A DNA stretch of 64,000 bases from Agrobacterium vaccinii (GTDB lineage Bacteria; Pseudomonadota; Alphaproteobacteria; Rhizobiales; Rhizobiaceae), in the NCBI RefSeq assembly GCF_021310995.1, contig NZ_CP054151.1, forward strand, positions 909,501 through 973,500, given 5' to 3'. The first letter of the stretch is position 1, and each line of letters starts with the position of its first letter. Both the position numbers and the translations under genes were made by a program. The notes beneath the pieces were generated by a model that saw only the letters and a program-made list of their open reading frames with translations, searched no databases and was not told where the DNA came from. Below are positions 1 through 6,938 of this stretch, in pieces.

Positions 1-234
1 GCCATTTTCTTCCGACAGCTCTGCCTTTGGATAAAAGCTGATCAGAGCGTTCAGGACCGCCAGCGATCTATCGCTTACGCCCAGCAGAGGTCGTGCTTCG
101 CAAGTCGCGCGAAACATCTTCCATTTGTCGATAGACCTGTTGGGGTCAACCGTTTTCGATGCGAACTGACTTGCCAAACGGCCAAGGGATAACCCCCGCC
201 GCCCGAAAGGCGTCGCTACAATGTCGCTATTCAT
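1..234 (-). CDS. repC: Replication initiator RepC (N-terminal part, cut by window edge)
   Basis: This is the first 78 codons of the replication initiator of a repABC replicon; the rest lies beyond the left edge. The start is the ATG at 234, and the frame is open to base 1. The encoded N-terminus has the family pattern: an early TPFGRR motif, a DKWKMFR segment and an [18 protein letters not shown] segment that precedes the DNA-binding domain. RepC binds the origin, which in this family lies inside its own gene. It is the last gene of repA-repB-repC, read right to left, and is separated from repB by 193 bp that hold the antisense RNA controlling it. Identification is firm; only completeness is unknown. 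Confidence 0.93.
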   Translation of the reverse strand, partial: MNSDIVATPFGRRGLSLGRLASQFASKTVDPNRSIDKWKMFRATCEARPLLGVSDRSLAVLNALISFYPKAELSEENG

Positions 235-332
235 GTCTCTCACCTTCAAAAAGGCAAAAGAAAATCGCTCACCGAAGAAATATCGATGCCAAGACTCTTG
301 ACTATGATTCGCGGAAATGAGATTCTTTGGTT

Positions 333-381
333 GCTTAGATCAAAGAAAGGCTTCCGTGCGGCAACGTTCGGGGGCTTTTTT
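333..381 (+). ncRNA. Counter-transcribed RNA (ctRNA/incA) of repABC
   Basis: repABC replicons carry a roughly 50-nt antisense RNA between repB and repC that represses RepC synthesis. Here a -35-like TTGACT lies at 298-303 on the strand opposite to repC, a weak -10-like GATTCT at 321-326, and a GC-rich hairpin followed by six T ends at 381. The 5' end is only inferred from the promoter spacing. Strand, position and terminator all fit the family arrangement. Confidence 0.75.
350..381 (+). terminator. Rho-independent terminator of the ctRNA
   Basis: Stem GCTTCCG (350-356) pairs with CGGGGGC (369-375) using two G-U pairs, with a 12-nt loop, followed by TTTTTT at 376-381. In this family the same stem-loop also forms the sense/antisense contact with the repC leader. 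Confidence 0.75.
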
Positions 382-427
382 CTTTTGGGCTTGCTGCTCC
401 TGTTAATCGTATCAGTTGATATGCGTG

Positions 428-1441
428 TTACTGCTTGGCGCGATGCTCTTCGAACAGCGCCTGTAGATGATCCAGAACGAACGCGGCAAACTCCGGCGCT
501 TGTCTGCGATCGATGGAGATATCGACCCTGTTATCAGTCTCGACGATCTTCGCGAGCTTCTGACCGCTCTGCGTCGAAAGAACACCCGTCTTCTTTGGCT
601 CGGCTTTAGGCTTTAGAAACTCGAGGATCGATTTGAATTTCTCTTCGGAAGGAAGCTTTTCAACGCTCTCATCGCTGAGATAAGCGCGTGCGGCTTCATT
701 GACTTTCGACGAGGAAAGCTGCTCTGCCAAATCCATCCAGTTGCGGCGACCCACACCCGGTGCTGGACCGATGCTATCGACGATATCGTCGGGGATACGA
801 CCGACGACGGACAGCATGTTCGACAGATCGCCTTTGTATAGCGACATCGCAGCCATGATGGTTTCACGCGAGAAACGCATTTGAAGCTTCTGTGCAAAGC
901 GTGCCTTTTCGATATAACTCAAGTCGCGGCGTTCGTTGTTTTCCTGTCCCTGGGCAACGACGAGCTGCTCATCGGTCAGGTCACGAACAACGGCACGAAC
1001 CGGAATACCAATCTGTGCCACGGCACGAAGACGGCGATGACCGAAGGCCACCTGATAGCGACCCGGATGGTCCGGGTGAGGGCGAACGAGAATAGGAACC
1101 TGCTGTCCCTGCTCACGGATTGCTTCGACAAGACCGACATCCGCTTCGATGGACGATGGCATACGGTCGGGAATAAAGGATGGATCGACATCTGCTGGGT
1201 CGAGAGCGACAATCGTCAGCCCTTCGGCCAGCTTGCGTTCTATCTCTTCCGCGCGCTTGGAACGCTCGGAGACTTCATTCAGCGATTGTCCGATCATTCC
1301 GACCGGCGAATTCACGACATCGGTGACCAGTTCTGGCGAACCAAGGATCGGGCGGATACGCGGGCGTGAACGCTCTGCGGGTGCCTCGTTGTTATCCGTG
1401 GTCTTGCCACCAAGATTTGCGAAGATTTCTTTTCTGCTCAT
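428..1441 (-). CDS. repB: Plasmid partitioning protein RepB (ParB family)
   Basis: The centromere-binding protein of the repABC partition system; it binds parS and works with RepA to segregate the replicon. The 337-residue length is typical. Visible features are a RepB-type N-terminus (MSRKEIFANL), the ParB nuclease-like fold with the FGHRRLRA segment around residue 135, the NERRDLSYIEKARFAQ block around residue 170, and a helix-turn-helix region after it. Its ATG overlaps the repA stop by 4 bp (ATGA), which implies translational coupling. The 193-bp gap to repC contains the ctRNA. The cognate binding site is probably the 16-bp palindrome at 2868-2883. Confidence 0.95.
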   Translation of the reverse strand: MSRKEIFANLGGKTTDNNEAPAERSRPRIRPILGSPELVTDVVNSPVGMIGQSLNEVSERSKRAEEIERKLAEGLTIVALDPADVDPSFIPDRMPSSIEADVGLVEAIREQGQQVPILVRPHPDHPGRYQVAFGHRRLRAVAQIGIPVRAVVRDLTDEQLVVAQGQENNERRDLSYIEKARFAQKLQMRFSRETIMAAMSLYKGDLSNMLSVVGRIPDDIVDSIGPAPGVGRRNWMDLAEQLSSSKVNEAARAYLSDESVEKLPSEEKFKSILEFLKPKAEPKKTGVLSTQSGQKLAKIVETDNRVDISIDRRQAPEFAAFVLDHLQALFEEHRAKQ

Positions 1442-2652
1442 GCTGTCCTACCCCAGGCTTTTTTGATCAAGCCTTCTATTTCGGCATTAACGTTGGTCAT
1501 GGATTCCAGAGCGCGGTCATAGGTAGACCGTGTGAACTGGGTACGCTCGACTTCGAAAAGTGTCTGGTTGGTCAATCCAGCGTCGGAAACGGCCGTCGTT
1601 TTCAACATCGGATGGTTCAAGACGTGTTCACCGAAGATCGAGCGGAGAAACGCGACCATCTGGTTTTGCGGACCGTCACTCGGCTCAAAGCGGGTCACGA
1701 GATAGCGCATCCAGTGATAATCGGAACGAGCGCCGGCTCTGCCGATTTCTGCCAGCAAATCGCCGGTCATGGCCAGAAACTGGTTCATCGACATCACATC
1801 GAGCATTTGCGGGTGAACGGTGACCAGAACCGATGTTGCTGCCGTCAAAGCCGAAAGCGTGAGGTAACCGAGCTGCGGCGGGCAATCGATGACGACAACG
1901 TCGTAGAAGTTCTGTGCCTGGGCTATCGCCTGGCCAATACGCGCGAAGAACAAGGTGTCGCCAGGCGCACGGCGCATCAAAGCCCGCGGCGTATCATGTT
2001 CGAACTCCATGAGTTCCAGGTTGCCAGGAATGATGTGGAGGTCGGGGATGTAGGTTCCTCTGACGATCTCCGCGATCGGACGCTGCTCGCTGTCATAGCG
2101 GATCGCGCCGTACAATGTTTCATTCGGACCGACGTCAAGTTCCGGCTGATGGCCGAACAGAGCCGAAAGACTGGCCTGCGGATCGAGATCGATTGCGAGC
2201 ACGCGGTAGCCGCGCAACGCGAGATATTGTGCGAGGTGCGCAGACGTTGTCGTCTTGCCGGACCCACCCTTAAAATTCATTACCGCGATAACTTGTAGGT
2301 CTTCACCTTCGCGGCGGTGCGGCAGATAACGCCGCGTACCGCGTGCGCCCTGATCCAGAAACTTTCTGATATTATGAATGTCTTCGACGGTATAGCTGCG
2401 ACGACCGCCACTTTGCGACGCGCTGAGATCAGGCTGCTCCGCTGCGATCTGGCGCAGATAGGCTTCACCGATACCGATCAGCTTGGCCGTTTCCGACGGA
2501 GAGAAATTCCGCATGCTTTTTTCCGCAAGCGGTGCGAAGGTGTTTGCGTTGTGCGCTTGCAGCTGCGCCGACAGCGCGGCCGAATGCTGAAGAATGAGGC
2601 CCGTCAGATCGGGCGCCTTCTCGGCAGATTTCAGATCGGCACTTTGAGTCAT
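1438..2652 (-). CDS. repA: Plasmid partitioning ATPase RepA (ParA family)
   Basis: ParA-type ATPase and autorepressor of repABC. It has an N-terminal helix-turn-helix domain (ETAKLIGIGEAYLRQI near residue 55), a deviant Walker A motif KGGSGKTTT near residue 135, a Walker A' segment (AIDLDPQAS) and the VVIDCPPQLG Walker B segment. I chose the ATG at 2652 (MTQSADL); a GTG at 2667 would add five residues and cannot be excluded. It is the first gene of the operon. Upstream lie an inverted repeat at 2677-2719, a good candidate for RepA autoregulation, and the parS palindrome. About 404 residues, as usual for the family. Confidence 0.95.
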   Translation of the reverse strand: MTQSADLKSAEKAPDLTGLILQHSAALSAQLQAHNANTFAPLAEKSMRNFSPSETAKLIGIGEAYLRQIAAEQPDLSASQSGGRRSYTVEDIHNIRKFLDQGARGTRRYLPHRREGEDLQVIAVMNFKGGSGKTTTSAHLAQYLALRGYRVLAIDLDPQASLSALFGHQPELDVGPNETLYGAIRYDSEQRPIAEIVRGTYIPDLHIIPGNLELMEFEHDTPRALMRRAPGDTLFFARIGQAIAQAQNFYDVVVIDCPPQLGYLTLSALTAATSVLVTVHPQMLDVMSMNQFLAMTGDLLAEIGRAGARSDYHWMRYLVTRFEPSDGPQNQMVAFLRSIFGEHVLNHPMLKTTAVSDAGLTNQTLFEVERTQFTRSTYDRALESMTNVNAEIEGLIKKAWGRTA

Positions 2653-2676
2653 ATCGGATTTTTCCACTTGCTAGAT

Positions 2677-2719
2677 CAGTTGCGTTTTTTTCCGCTGAAA
2701 TCGGTTTTTTCCGCAACTG
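2677..2719. promoter_or_regulatory. Inverted repeat in the repA promoter region (candidate RepA operator)
   Basis: Arms CAGTTGCG (2677-2684) and CGCAACTG (2712-2719) are perfect 8-bp inverted repeats, centred 46 bp upstream of the repA ATG. RepA proteins of this family repress their own promoter by binding palindromes there. The assignment is inference from position. Confidence 0.5.
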
Positions 2720-2867
2720 GGATATAAGCGCCGATTCTCTTTTTCGTGCAATAGGCATTCGCCGAGAGCAAACATGAATCTTTTCAGCCGGCTAACCGCG
2801 ATTTTTCACGTGAAATCGGATTCCGTGGACGGATTTTTTGCGGTTGTGCTGTTCACTACGTGATGCG

Positions 2868-2883
2868 GTTAGCCGCGGCTAAC
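2868..2883. promoter_or_regulatory. parS partition site
   Basis: Perfect 16-bp palindrome GTTAGCCGCGGCTAAC. It fits the repABC centromere consensus GTT-N2-C-N4-G-N2-AAC exactly and lies next to repA. Confidence 0.85.
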
Positions 2884-2979
2884 TCGATCTGGCGACGGCT
2901 GTATAAGGTCTCGTACGTGTCTAGCTGATTCCCGTTTGCCTTTCGATGGCAGTTGGGGTTTTCTTCGCCCTGTAAAAGC

Positions 2980-4386
2980 ATGGGAGTATTTGAAGTGGTT
3001 TATGATGTCGCCGTTGTCGGGTCTGGGTTTTCCGCGATCAGTCTCGTCACCAATCTGTTGGAGCGTCTACCAGCCACAGCATCCATCGCCATCGTTGGCG
3101 ATGACTCCGCGTTTGGTAGAGGGACAGCCTATCGCACTGAATTACATTTGCACCGGCTCAATGTGCCTGCCGCAAGAATGAGCGCATTTGCGGATAAGCC
3201 AAACGACTTCTTGGGTTGGTTGGCGAAGCGTGGCCATGCTGTCGATGGCACGACGTTTGCGTCGCGCAATGATTATGGTCTTTATCTCAGGGACACGCTC
3301 GCATCTCTGCTTAGGAGCCAAAGCCAGCGTGCTCGGGTTGATTTCGTCAAAGCTAAAGCGATGTCCTGTCTTTCTTGTGAGAAAGATAGAACGATCTTTC
3401 GATTGAGTGACGGTCGCGAGTTGGAAGCTGCCAACGTCGCTCTTTGTTTGGGCGTCGGGACTGCGAGTTTGCCGCGGCTAACTTCGGATGCCGACATGGC
3501 TCTCTTCCGACGCGTCGTGCGAAACCCGTGGCGGCTGGGCTGGTTGTCACGTGTGGGCACGGATGACACCATTGCCATTCTCGGCTCAGGCCTGACGATG
3601 ATTGATCAGGTTCTTTCGCTTCGCAACAAAGGTCATCGTGGAAAAATCCACGTCCTGTCGCGCAGGGGTCTTGCACCGCATCCACACAGCCGCACGCCTG
3701 TGCAGGCGATTGAGCCAGCGCTTCAAGATGATCGGCGTGAGATAAGCCAGATACTCTCAGACTTGCGGGGACAGGTGAGGGAAGGTGCGGCGTGGCGCGG
3801 GGTTATGGAGGGCTTGAGGCATCAGACGCAGCCATTGTGGCAGAGCCTTAGCCAGGAGCAGCGCTCGCGTTTCCTCCGCCACGCGCTTGCATGGTGGAAC
3901 ATCCACAGGCACCGAGTGGCGCCGCAGGTGCATGAGGTTTTTGATGCCTTGGTGCAGGACGGTACGGTGACCGTGCATGCCGGTTTTGTATCAAAGATCA
4001 CACGGCAGGGTGACGAGAACAGTCTCGTTTATCGCAAACGCGGCACCTCCGATGAAGTCTCTCTCGTGTTCGATTGGCTGGTCAATTGCACTGGCATGGA
4101 ACGTGCGGGAATTGGCCACTCGCCGCTCTTGCAGCATATGCGGGAACAGGACATGCTTGAGATCGATCCACTTGGCCTTGGCGTTAAAGTGGATGACAAG
4201 TCGCGCGTTCTGTCGTGCAATGGCTCCCCACGGCCTGGCTTGTTTGCCGTGGGAGCCTTGACAGCGGGGCAGTTTTGGGAAATTACTGCTGTGCCTGACA
4301 TTCGAAACCAGACTCGCCAAGTGGCTGAGCACATCACCGGTTTAGTGGAACCGAGTGGGTCCGAAACTCAGGACATTCATAGATAA
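2980..4386 (+). CDS. FAD/NAD(P)-binding oxidoreductase, YdhS-like
   Basis: About 468 residues. The N-terminus YDVAVVGSGFSAISLVTNLL is a dinucleotide-binding beta-alpha-beta fold (GxGxxA), followed by a GRGTAYRT segment typical of the FAD_NAD_binding_9 family. A second nucleotide-binding segment, DTIAILGSGLTMID, sits near residue 195, and a C-terminal GLFAVGALTAGQFWEITAVPDIRNQ segment is the usual FAD-contacting end. I chose the ATG at 2980; a TTG at 2953 is in frame but less convincing. Its substrate is not known. It is transcribed away from repA and contains a parS-like site at 3467-3482. No operon partner is evident. Family assignment is good, function open. Confidence 0.75.
   Translation: MGVFEVVYDVAVVGSGFSAISLVTNLLERLPATASIAIVGDDSAFGRGTAYRTELHLHRLNVPAARMSAFADKPNDFLGWLAKRGHAVDGTTFASRNDYGLYLRDTLASLLRSQSQRARVDFVKAKAMSCLSCEKDRTIFRLSDGRELEAANVALCLGVGTASLPRLTSDADMALFRRVVRNPWRLGWLSRVGTDDTIAILGSGLTMIDQVLSLRNKGHRGKIHVLSRRGLAPHPHSRTPVQAIEPALQDDRREISQILSDLRGQVREGAAWRGVMEGLRHQTQPLWQSLSQEQRSRFLRHALAWWNIHRHRVAPQVHEVFDALVQDGTVTVHAGFVSKITRQGDENSLVYRKRGTSDEVSLVFDWLVNCTGMERAGIGHSPLLQHMREQDMLEIDPLGLGVKVDDKSRVLSCNGSPRPGLFAVGALTAGQFWEITAVPDIRNQTRQVAEHITGLVEPSGSETQDIHR
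3467..3482. promoter_or_regulatory. Second parS-like site inside a coding region
   Basis: GTTTGCCGCGGCTAAC differs from the upstream parS by one base and still fits the full GTT-N2-C-N4-G-N2-AAC consensus. It lies 599 bp from the first site, within the FAD/NAD(P)-binding protein gene. Confidence 0.6.
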
Positions 4387-4505
4387 TTCACCATACGGAG
4401 TGTTGAAATGAAAGTTCTCTTTCGGTTTCGTATGATGTAATTTTTTCAATTAATTCAATTAAGTAGAATCAGCTGAAATTTTGGAAAGTACCGCTGGTTT
4501 TTGAT

Positions 4506-4531
4506 CAGAGCGGCCTTGGTTGGCCGCTCTG
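4506..4531 (-). terminator. Hairpin between convergent genes
   Basis: Perfect 10-bp stem CAGAGCGGCC / GGCCGCTCTG with a 6-nt loop, 15 bp past the transaminase stop. No clear T-run follows on either strand, so it may end transcription weakly or only protect the 3' end. Confidence 0.55.
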
Positions 4532-4546
4532 AAACGTTTGGCAATC

Positions 4547-5881
4547 TCAGGCCGTGTGGGACAGTGCATCACTAATAATCGAGATGATGTCGCCAATCTG
4601 GCTTTCTTCGATGATCAGTGGTGGCGACAGCGCGATGATGTCGCCGGTCACACGGGTAAGAAGGCCCTTCTTCAGGCACTCGACGAAAACATCATAGGCG
4701 CGGGTGCCCGGAGCATCGTCGCGTGGTGCGAGTTCGATGGCGCCGACGAGCCCGAGATTGCGGACGTCGAGAACATGGGGCAAACCCTTTACCGAATGCA
4801 GAGCGTCCTGCCATGCCGTTGCCAATGTTTCGGCGCGGGTGAGCAGGCCTTCGTCCTGATAGATTTCTAGTGTCGCGATACCTGCGGCACACGCTACGGG
4901 ATGGCCGGAATAGGTGTAGCCGTGGAAAAGTTCGATCTGGTTTTCAGGCCCGTGCATCAGAGCATCGTAAACCGCGCGCTTGGCAAAAACCGCGCCCATC
5001 GGAATCGCGCCGTTGGTAATGCCCTTGGCGGTCGTGACCAGATCCGGCACCACGCCGAAATAATCCGTGGCGAAGGGTTTGCCGAGGCGGCCGAAGCCGG
5101 TGATGACTTCATCGAAAATCAGGAGAATGCCGTGCTTGTCTGCAATGGCTCGCAGGCGCTGCAAATATCCCTCAGGTGGAAGGATGACGCCAGCCGAGCC
5201 GGACATGGGTTCCACGATGACCGCTGCAATGGTCTCGGCGCCGTGTAGAGCCACGAGTCGCTCAAGATCGTCCGCCAGTTCCACACCGTGGGCCGGAAGA
5301 CCCTTCGAGAAGGCGTTGCGATCCAGATCCAGCGTGTGGCGCATGTGATCGGCGGGGATTTGTGGGAAGAAGCGACGGTTGTTGACGAGGCCGCCTACTG
5401 AAATGCCACCGAAGCCGACGCCGTGATACCCCTTTTCGCGCCCGATGATGCGACTACGGGTTCCCTGCCCAATTGCGCGCTGGTACGCGATTGCGATTTT
5501 AAGCGCGGTATCGACGGATTCCGAGCCTGAGCCTGTGAAGAAGACGCGGTCGAGTTCTGCATCCGGCCCGCCAGGTGCGACAGCGGCGAGTTTTTCGGCG
5601 AATTCGAAGGCGATTGGGTGCCCCATCTGGAACGTCGGGGCGAAATCGAGAGTGGACAACTGACGCTCGACGGCCTGAGTGATGCGTTTGCGCGCATGTC
5701 CGGCGTTGACGCACCACAGACCCGCGGTTCCGTCCAGAATTTTTTTGCCGTCGATATCGGTGTAATACATGCCCTCGGCGCTGGCCAGGAGGCGAGGCGC
5801 TGCCTTGAACTGCCGGTTAGCCGTGAACGGCATCCAGAAGTTTTCCAAATTCGGCATGTTGGATTTGCTGTTGTGATCCAT
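4547..5881 (-). CDS. Omega-amino acid (beta-alanine)--pyruvate transaminase
   Basis: Class III PLP-dependent aminotransferase of about 444 residues, predicted to transfer the amino group of beta-alanine or a related omega-amino acid to pyruvate. The N-terminus NLENFWMPFTANRQFK and the DGTAGLWCVNAGHARKRI segment are those of the beta-alanine/omega-amino acid subgroup. The FTGSGSESVDTALK cofactor-binding loop, the LIFDEVITGFGRLG aspartate segment and the lysine in TTAKGITNGAIPMGA are present. I chose the ATG at 5881 (MDHNSKSN), which has a GGGGAAA site just upstream; earlier in-frame starts exist up to 5923. The divergent XRE-cupin gene is its likely regulator. The exact substrate is inferred. 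Confidence 0.82.
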   Translation of the reverse strand: MDHNSKSNMPNLENFWMPFTANRQFKAAPRLLASAEGMYYTDIDGKKILDGTAGLWCVNAGHARKRITQAVERQLSTLDFAPTFQMGHPIAFEFAEKLAAVAPGGPDAELDRVFFTGSGSESVDTALKIAIAYQRAIGQGTRSRIIGREKGYHGVGFGGISVGGLVNNRRFFPQIPADHMRHTLDLDRNAFSKGLPAHGVELADDLERLVALHGAETIAAVIVEPMSGSAGVILPPEGYLQRLRAIADKHGILLIFDEVITGFGRLGKPFATDYFGVVPDLVTTAKGITNGAIPMGAVFAKRAVYDALMHGPENQIELFHGYTYSGHPVACAAGIATLEIYQDEGLLTRAETLATAWQDALHSVKGLPHVLDVRNLGLVGAIELAPRDDAPGTRAYDVFVECLKKGLLTRVTGDIIALSPPLIIEESQIGDIISIISDALSHTA

Positions 5882-6028
5882 TGGTTTCCCCATGTTGTGA
5901 TGACGTACCATTCCAGATGTCATCGGTGTCGAACAGTCCTTTTCTTCTATTGGCTAATCCATTGATTTCGCTGTTTGCGTATGTGACTGTTTGTTGAATA
6001 TCGAACATCTAAAAACAGGGAGACGAAG

Positions 6029-6577
6029 GTGGTCGTCGACATAGGCAACAGGCTGCGGCATTTGCGCTCCATTCATAAGCTATCGCAACGTGAGTTGGCC
6101 AAGCGGGCGGGGGTTACGAATTCCACGATTTCGCTAATCGAATCCAATTCCACCAATCCATCGGTGGGGGCGCTGAAGCGAATCCTCGATGGCATTCCCA
6201 TTGGGCTGGCCGAGTTTTTCACGTTCGAGCCGGAAATGCCGCGCAAGGCGTTTTATGCTGCCGAGGAACTGGTTGAGATCGGCAAGGGACCAATTTCCTA
6301 CCGGCAGATCGGCGACAATCTGTTTGGCAGAAGCTTGCAGATATTAAAGGAGTGCTATCAGCCGGGCGCTGGTACGGGTCGGGTTCCATTGGTGCATGAG
6401 GGAGAGGAGGGGGGCATCGTTCTGTCAGGTCGGCTGGAAGTGACCGTTGATGACGAGCGACGCATCCTGGGTCCCGGCGACGCCTATTATTTTGAAAGCA
6501 GGCGACCGCACACATTTCGCTGTGTGGGCCCGGTGCCCTGCGAGGTGATCAGTGCCTGCACGCCGCCAACTTTCTGA
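6029..6577 (+). CDS. XRE-family regulator with C-terminal cupin domain
   Basis: 182 residues. The N-terminal helix-turn-helix covers roughly residues 5-60 (LRHLRSIHKLSQRELAKRAG, then NSTISLIESN) and a cupin sensor domain covers residues 105-180 (HEGEEGGIVLSGRLEV, PGDAYYFES, RPHTFRC). Proteins of this build (PuuR-like) control polyamine or amino acid catabolism and sense a small ligand. The start is GTG at 6029, supported by AGGGAGA 8 bases upstream. It is divergent from the transaminase, with about 147 bp between the starts, so it very likely controls that gene. Confidence 0.8.
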   Translation: MVVDIGNRLRHLRSIHKLSQRELAKRAGVTNSTISLIESNSTNPSVGALKRILDGIPIGLAEFFTFEPEMPRKAFYAAEELVEIGKGPISYRQIGDNLFGRSLQILKECYQPGAGTGRVPLVHEGEEGGIVLSGRLEVTVDDERRILGPGDAYYFESRRPHTFRCVGPVPCEVISACTPPTF

Positions 6578-6938
6578 TACTGGGCGATTGGCTCGGAAAC
6601 AGCCGCATATAATAATTAGCCGACTAAGTTTATTCCTGTAGTCCTTTTCCCTCGCTTTTGAAGTTGAGAGATGCCCTATCGAAAGAAGACCTGCGATCGA
6701 CGGTTTCGTCCAGCGCGATAGACTTCGAGCGTCCATGTTTTCGCAAAACGGTATATTAACTCGTTTTGTCTAGGATGTCGGATGGTCAAGTGCGGGGCGA
6801 TTGTTCGGCAGATCTGTGGCTCAGCCACAATTGCGCGCAATGCGTATGATCTGGCTGGACTGCCAAAGACAAGAGCGAGCGCTCGAGAGTATGACGATGT
6901 CGAAACTTCGCAATAAGAACATGGGATCGTAAACCGAG
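6578..6938. other. Intergenic region upstream of the polysaccharide locus
   Basis: 361 bp with no convincing gene on either strand. It contains the perfect palindrome ATTGCGCGCAAT at 6830-6841, which recurs in front of the second half of the polysaccharide locus. It must hold the promoter of the chain-length gene. Confidence 0.6.
6830..6841. promoter_or_regulatory. 12-bp palindrome, copy 1 (candidate operator)
   Basis: ATTGCGCGCAAT, perfect palindrome, 98 bp upstream of the chain-length determinant gene. An identical copy lies at 14074-14085. The regulator is unknown. Confidence 0.5.

Larger units (their letters stand above)
2653..2979. other. repABC upstream control and centromere region
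   Basis: This 327-bp stretch has no convincing gene. It holds the start region of repA, an inverted repeat with CAGTTGCG / CGCAACTG arms, two copies of GCGGAAAAAA on the repA strand, a perfect 12-bp palindrome TTTCACGTGAAA at 2804-2815, a half parS-like GCCGGCTAAC at 2788-2797 and the full parS at 2868-2883. It probably also carries the promoters for repA and for the FAD-binding protein. Confidence 0.6.

Noticed and set aside
286..609. A 107-codon plus-strand frame across the repB-repC gap
   Set aside because: It covers the ctRNA and the end of repB, has no ribosome site and no homology I can recognise. A short hydrophobic stretch inside it is explained by the T-rich terminator.
4408..4440. 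A 10-codon frame MKVLFRFRMM after the FAD-binding gene, with GGAG upstream
   Set aside because: Too short to judge, with no downstream gene on the same strand that it could attenuate.
5882..6028. Search for an operator between the transaminase and the XRE-cupin gene
   Set aside because: AT-rich DNA with weak repeats only; no palindrome good enough to report.
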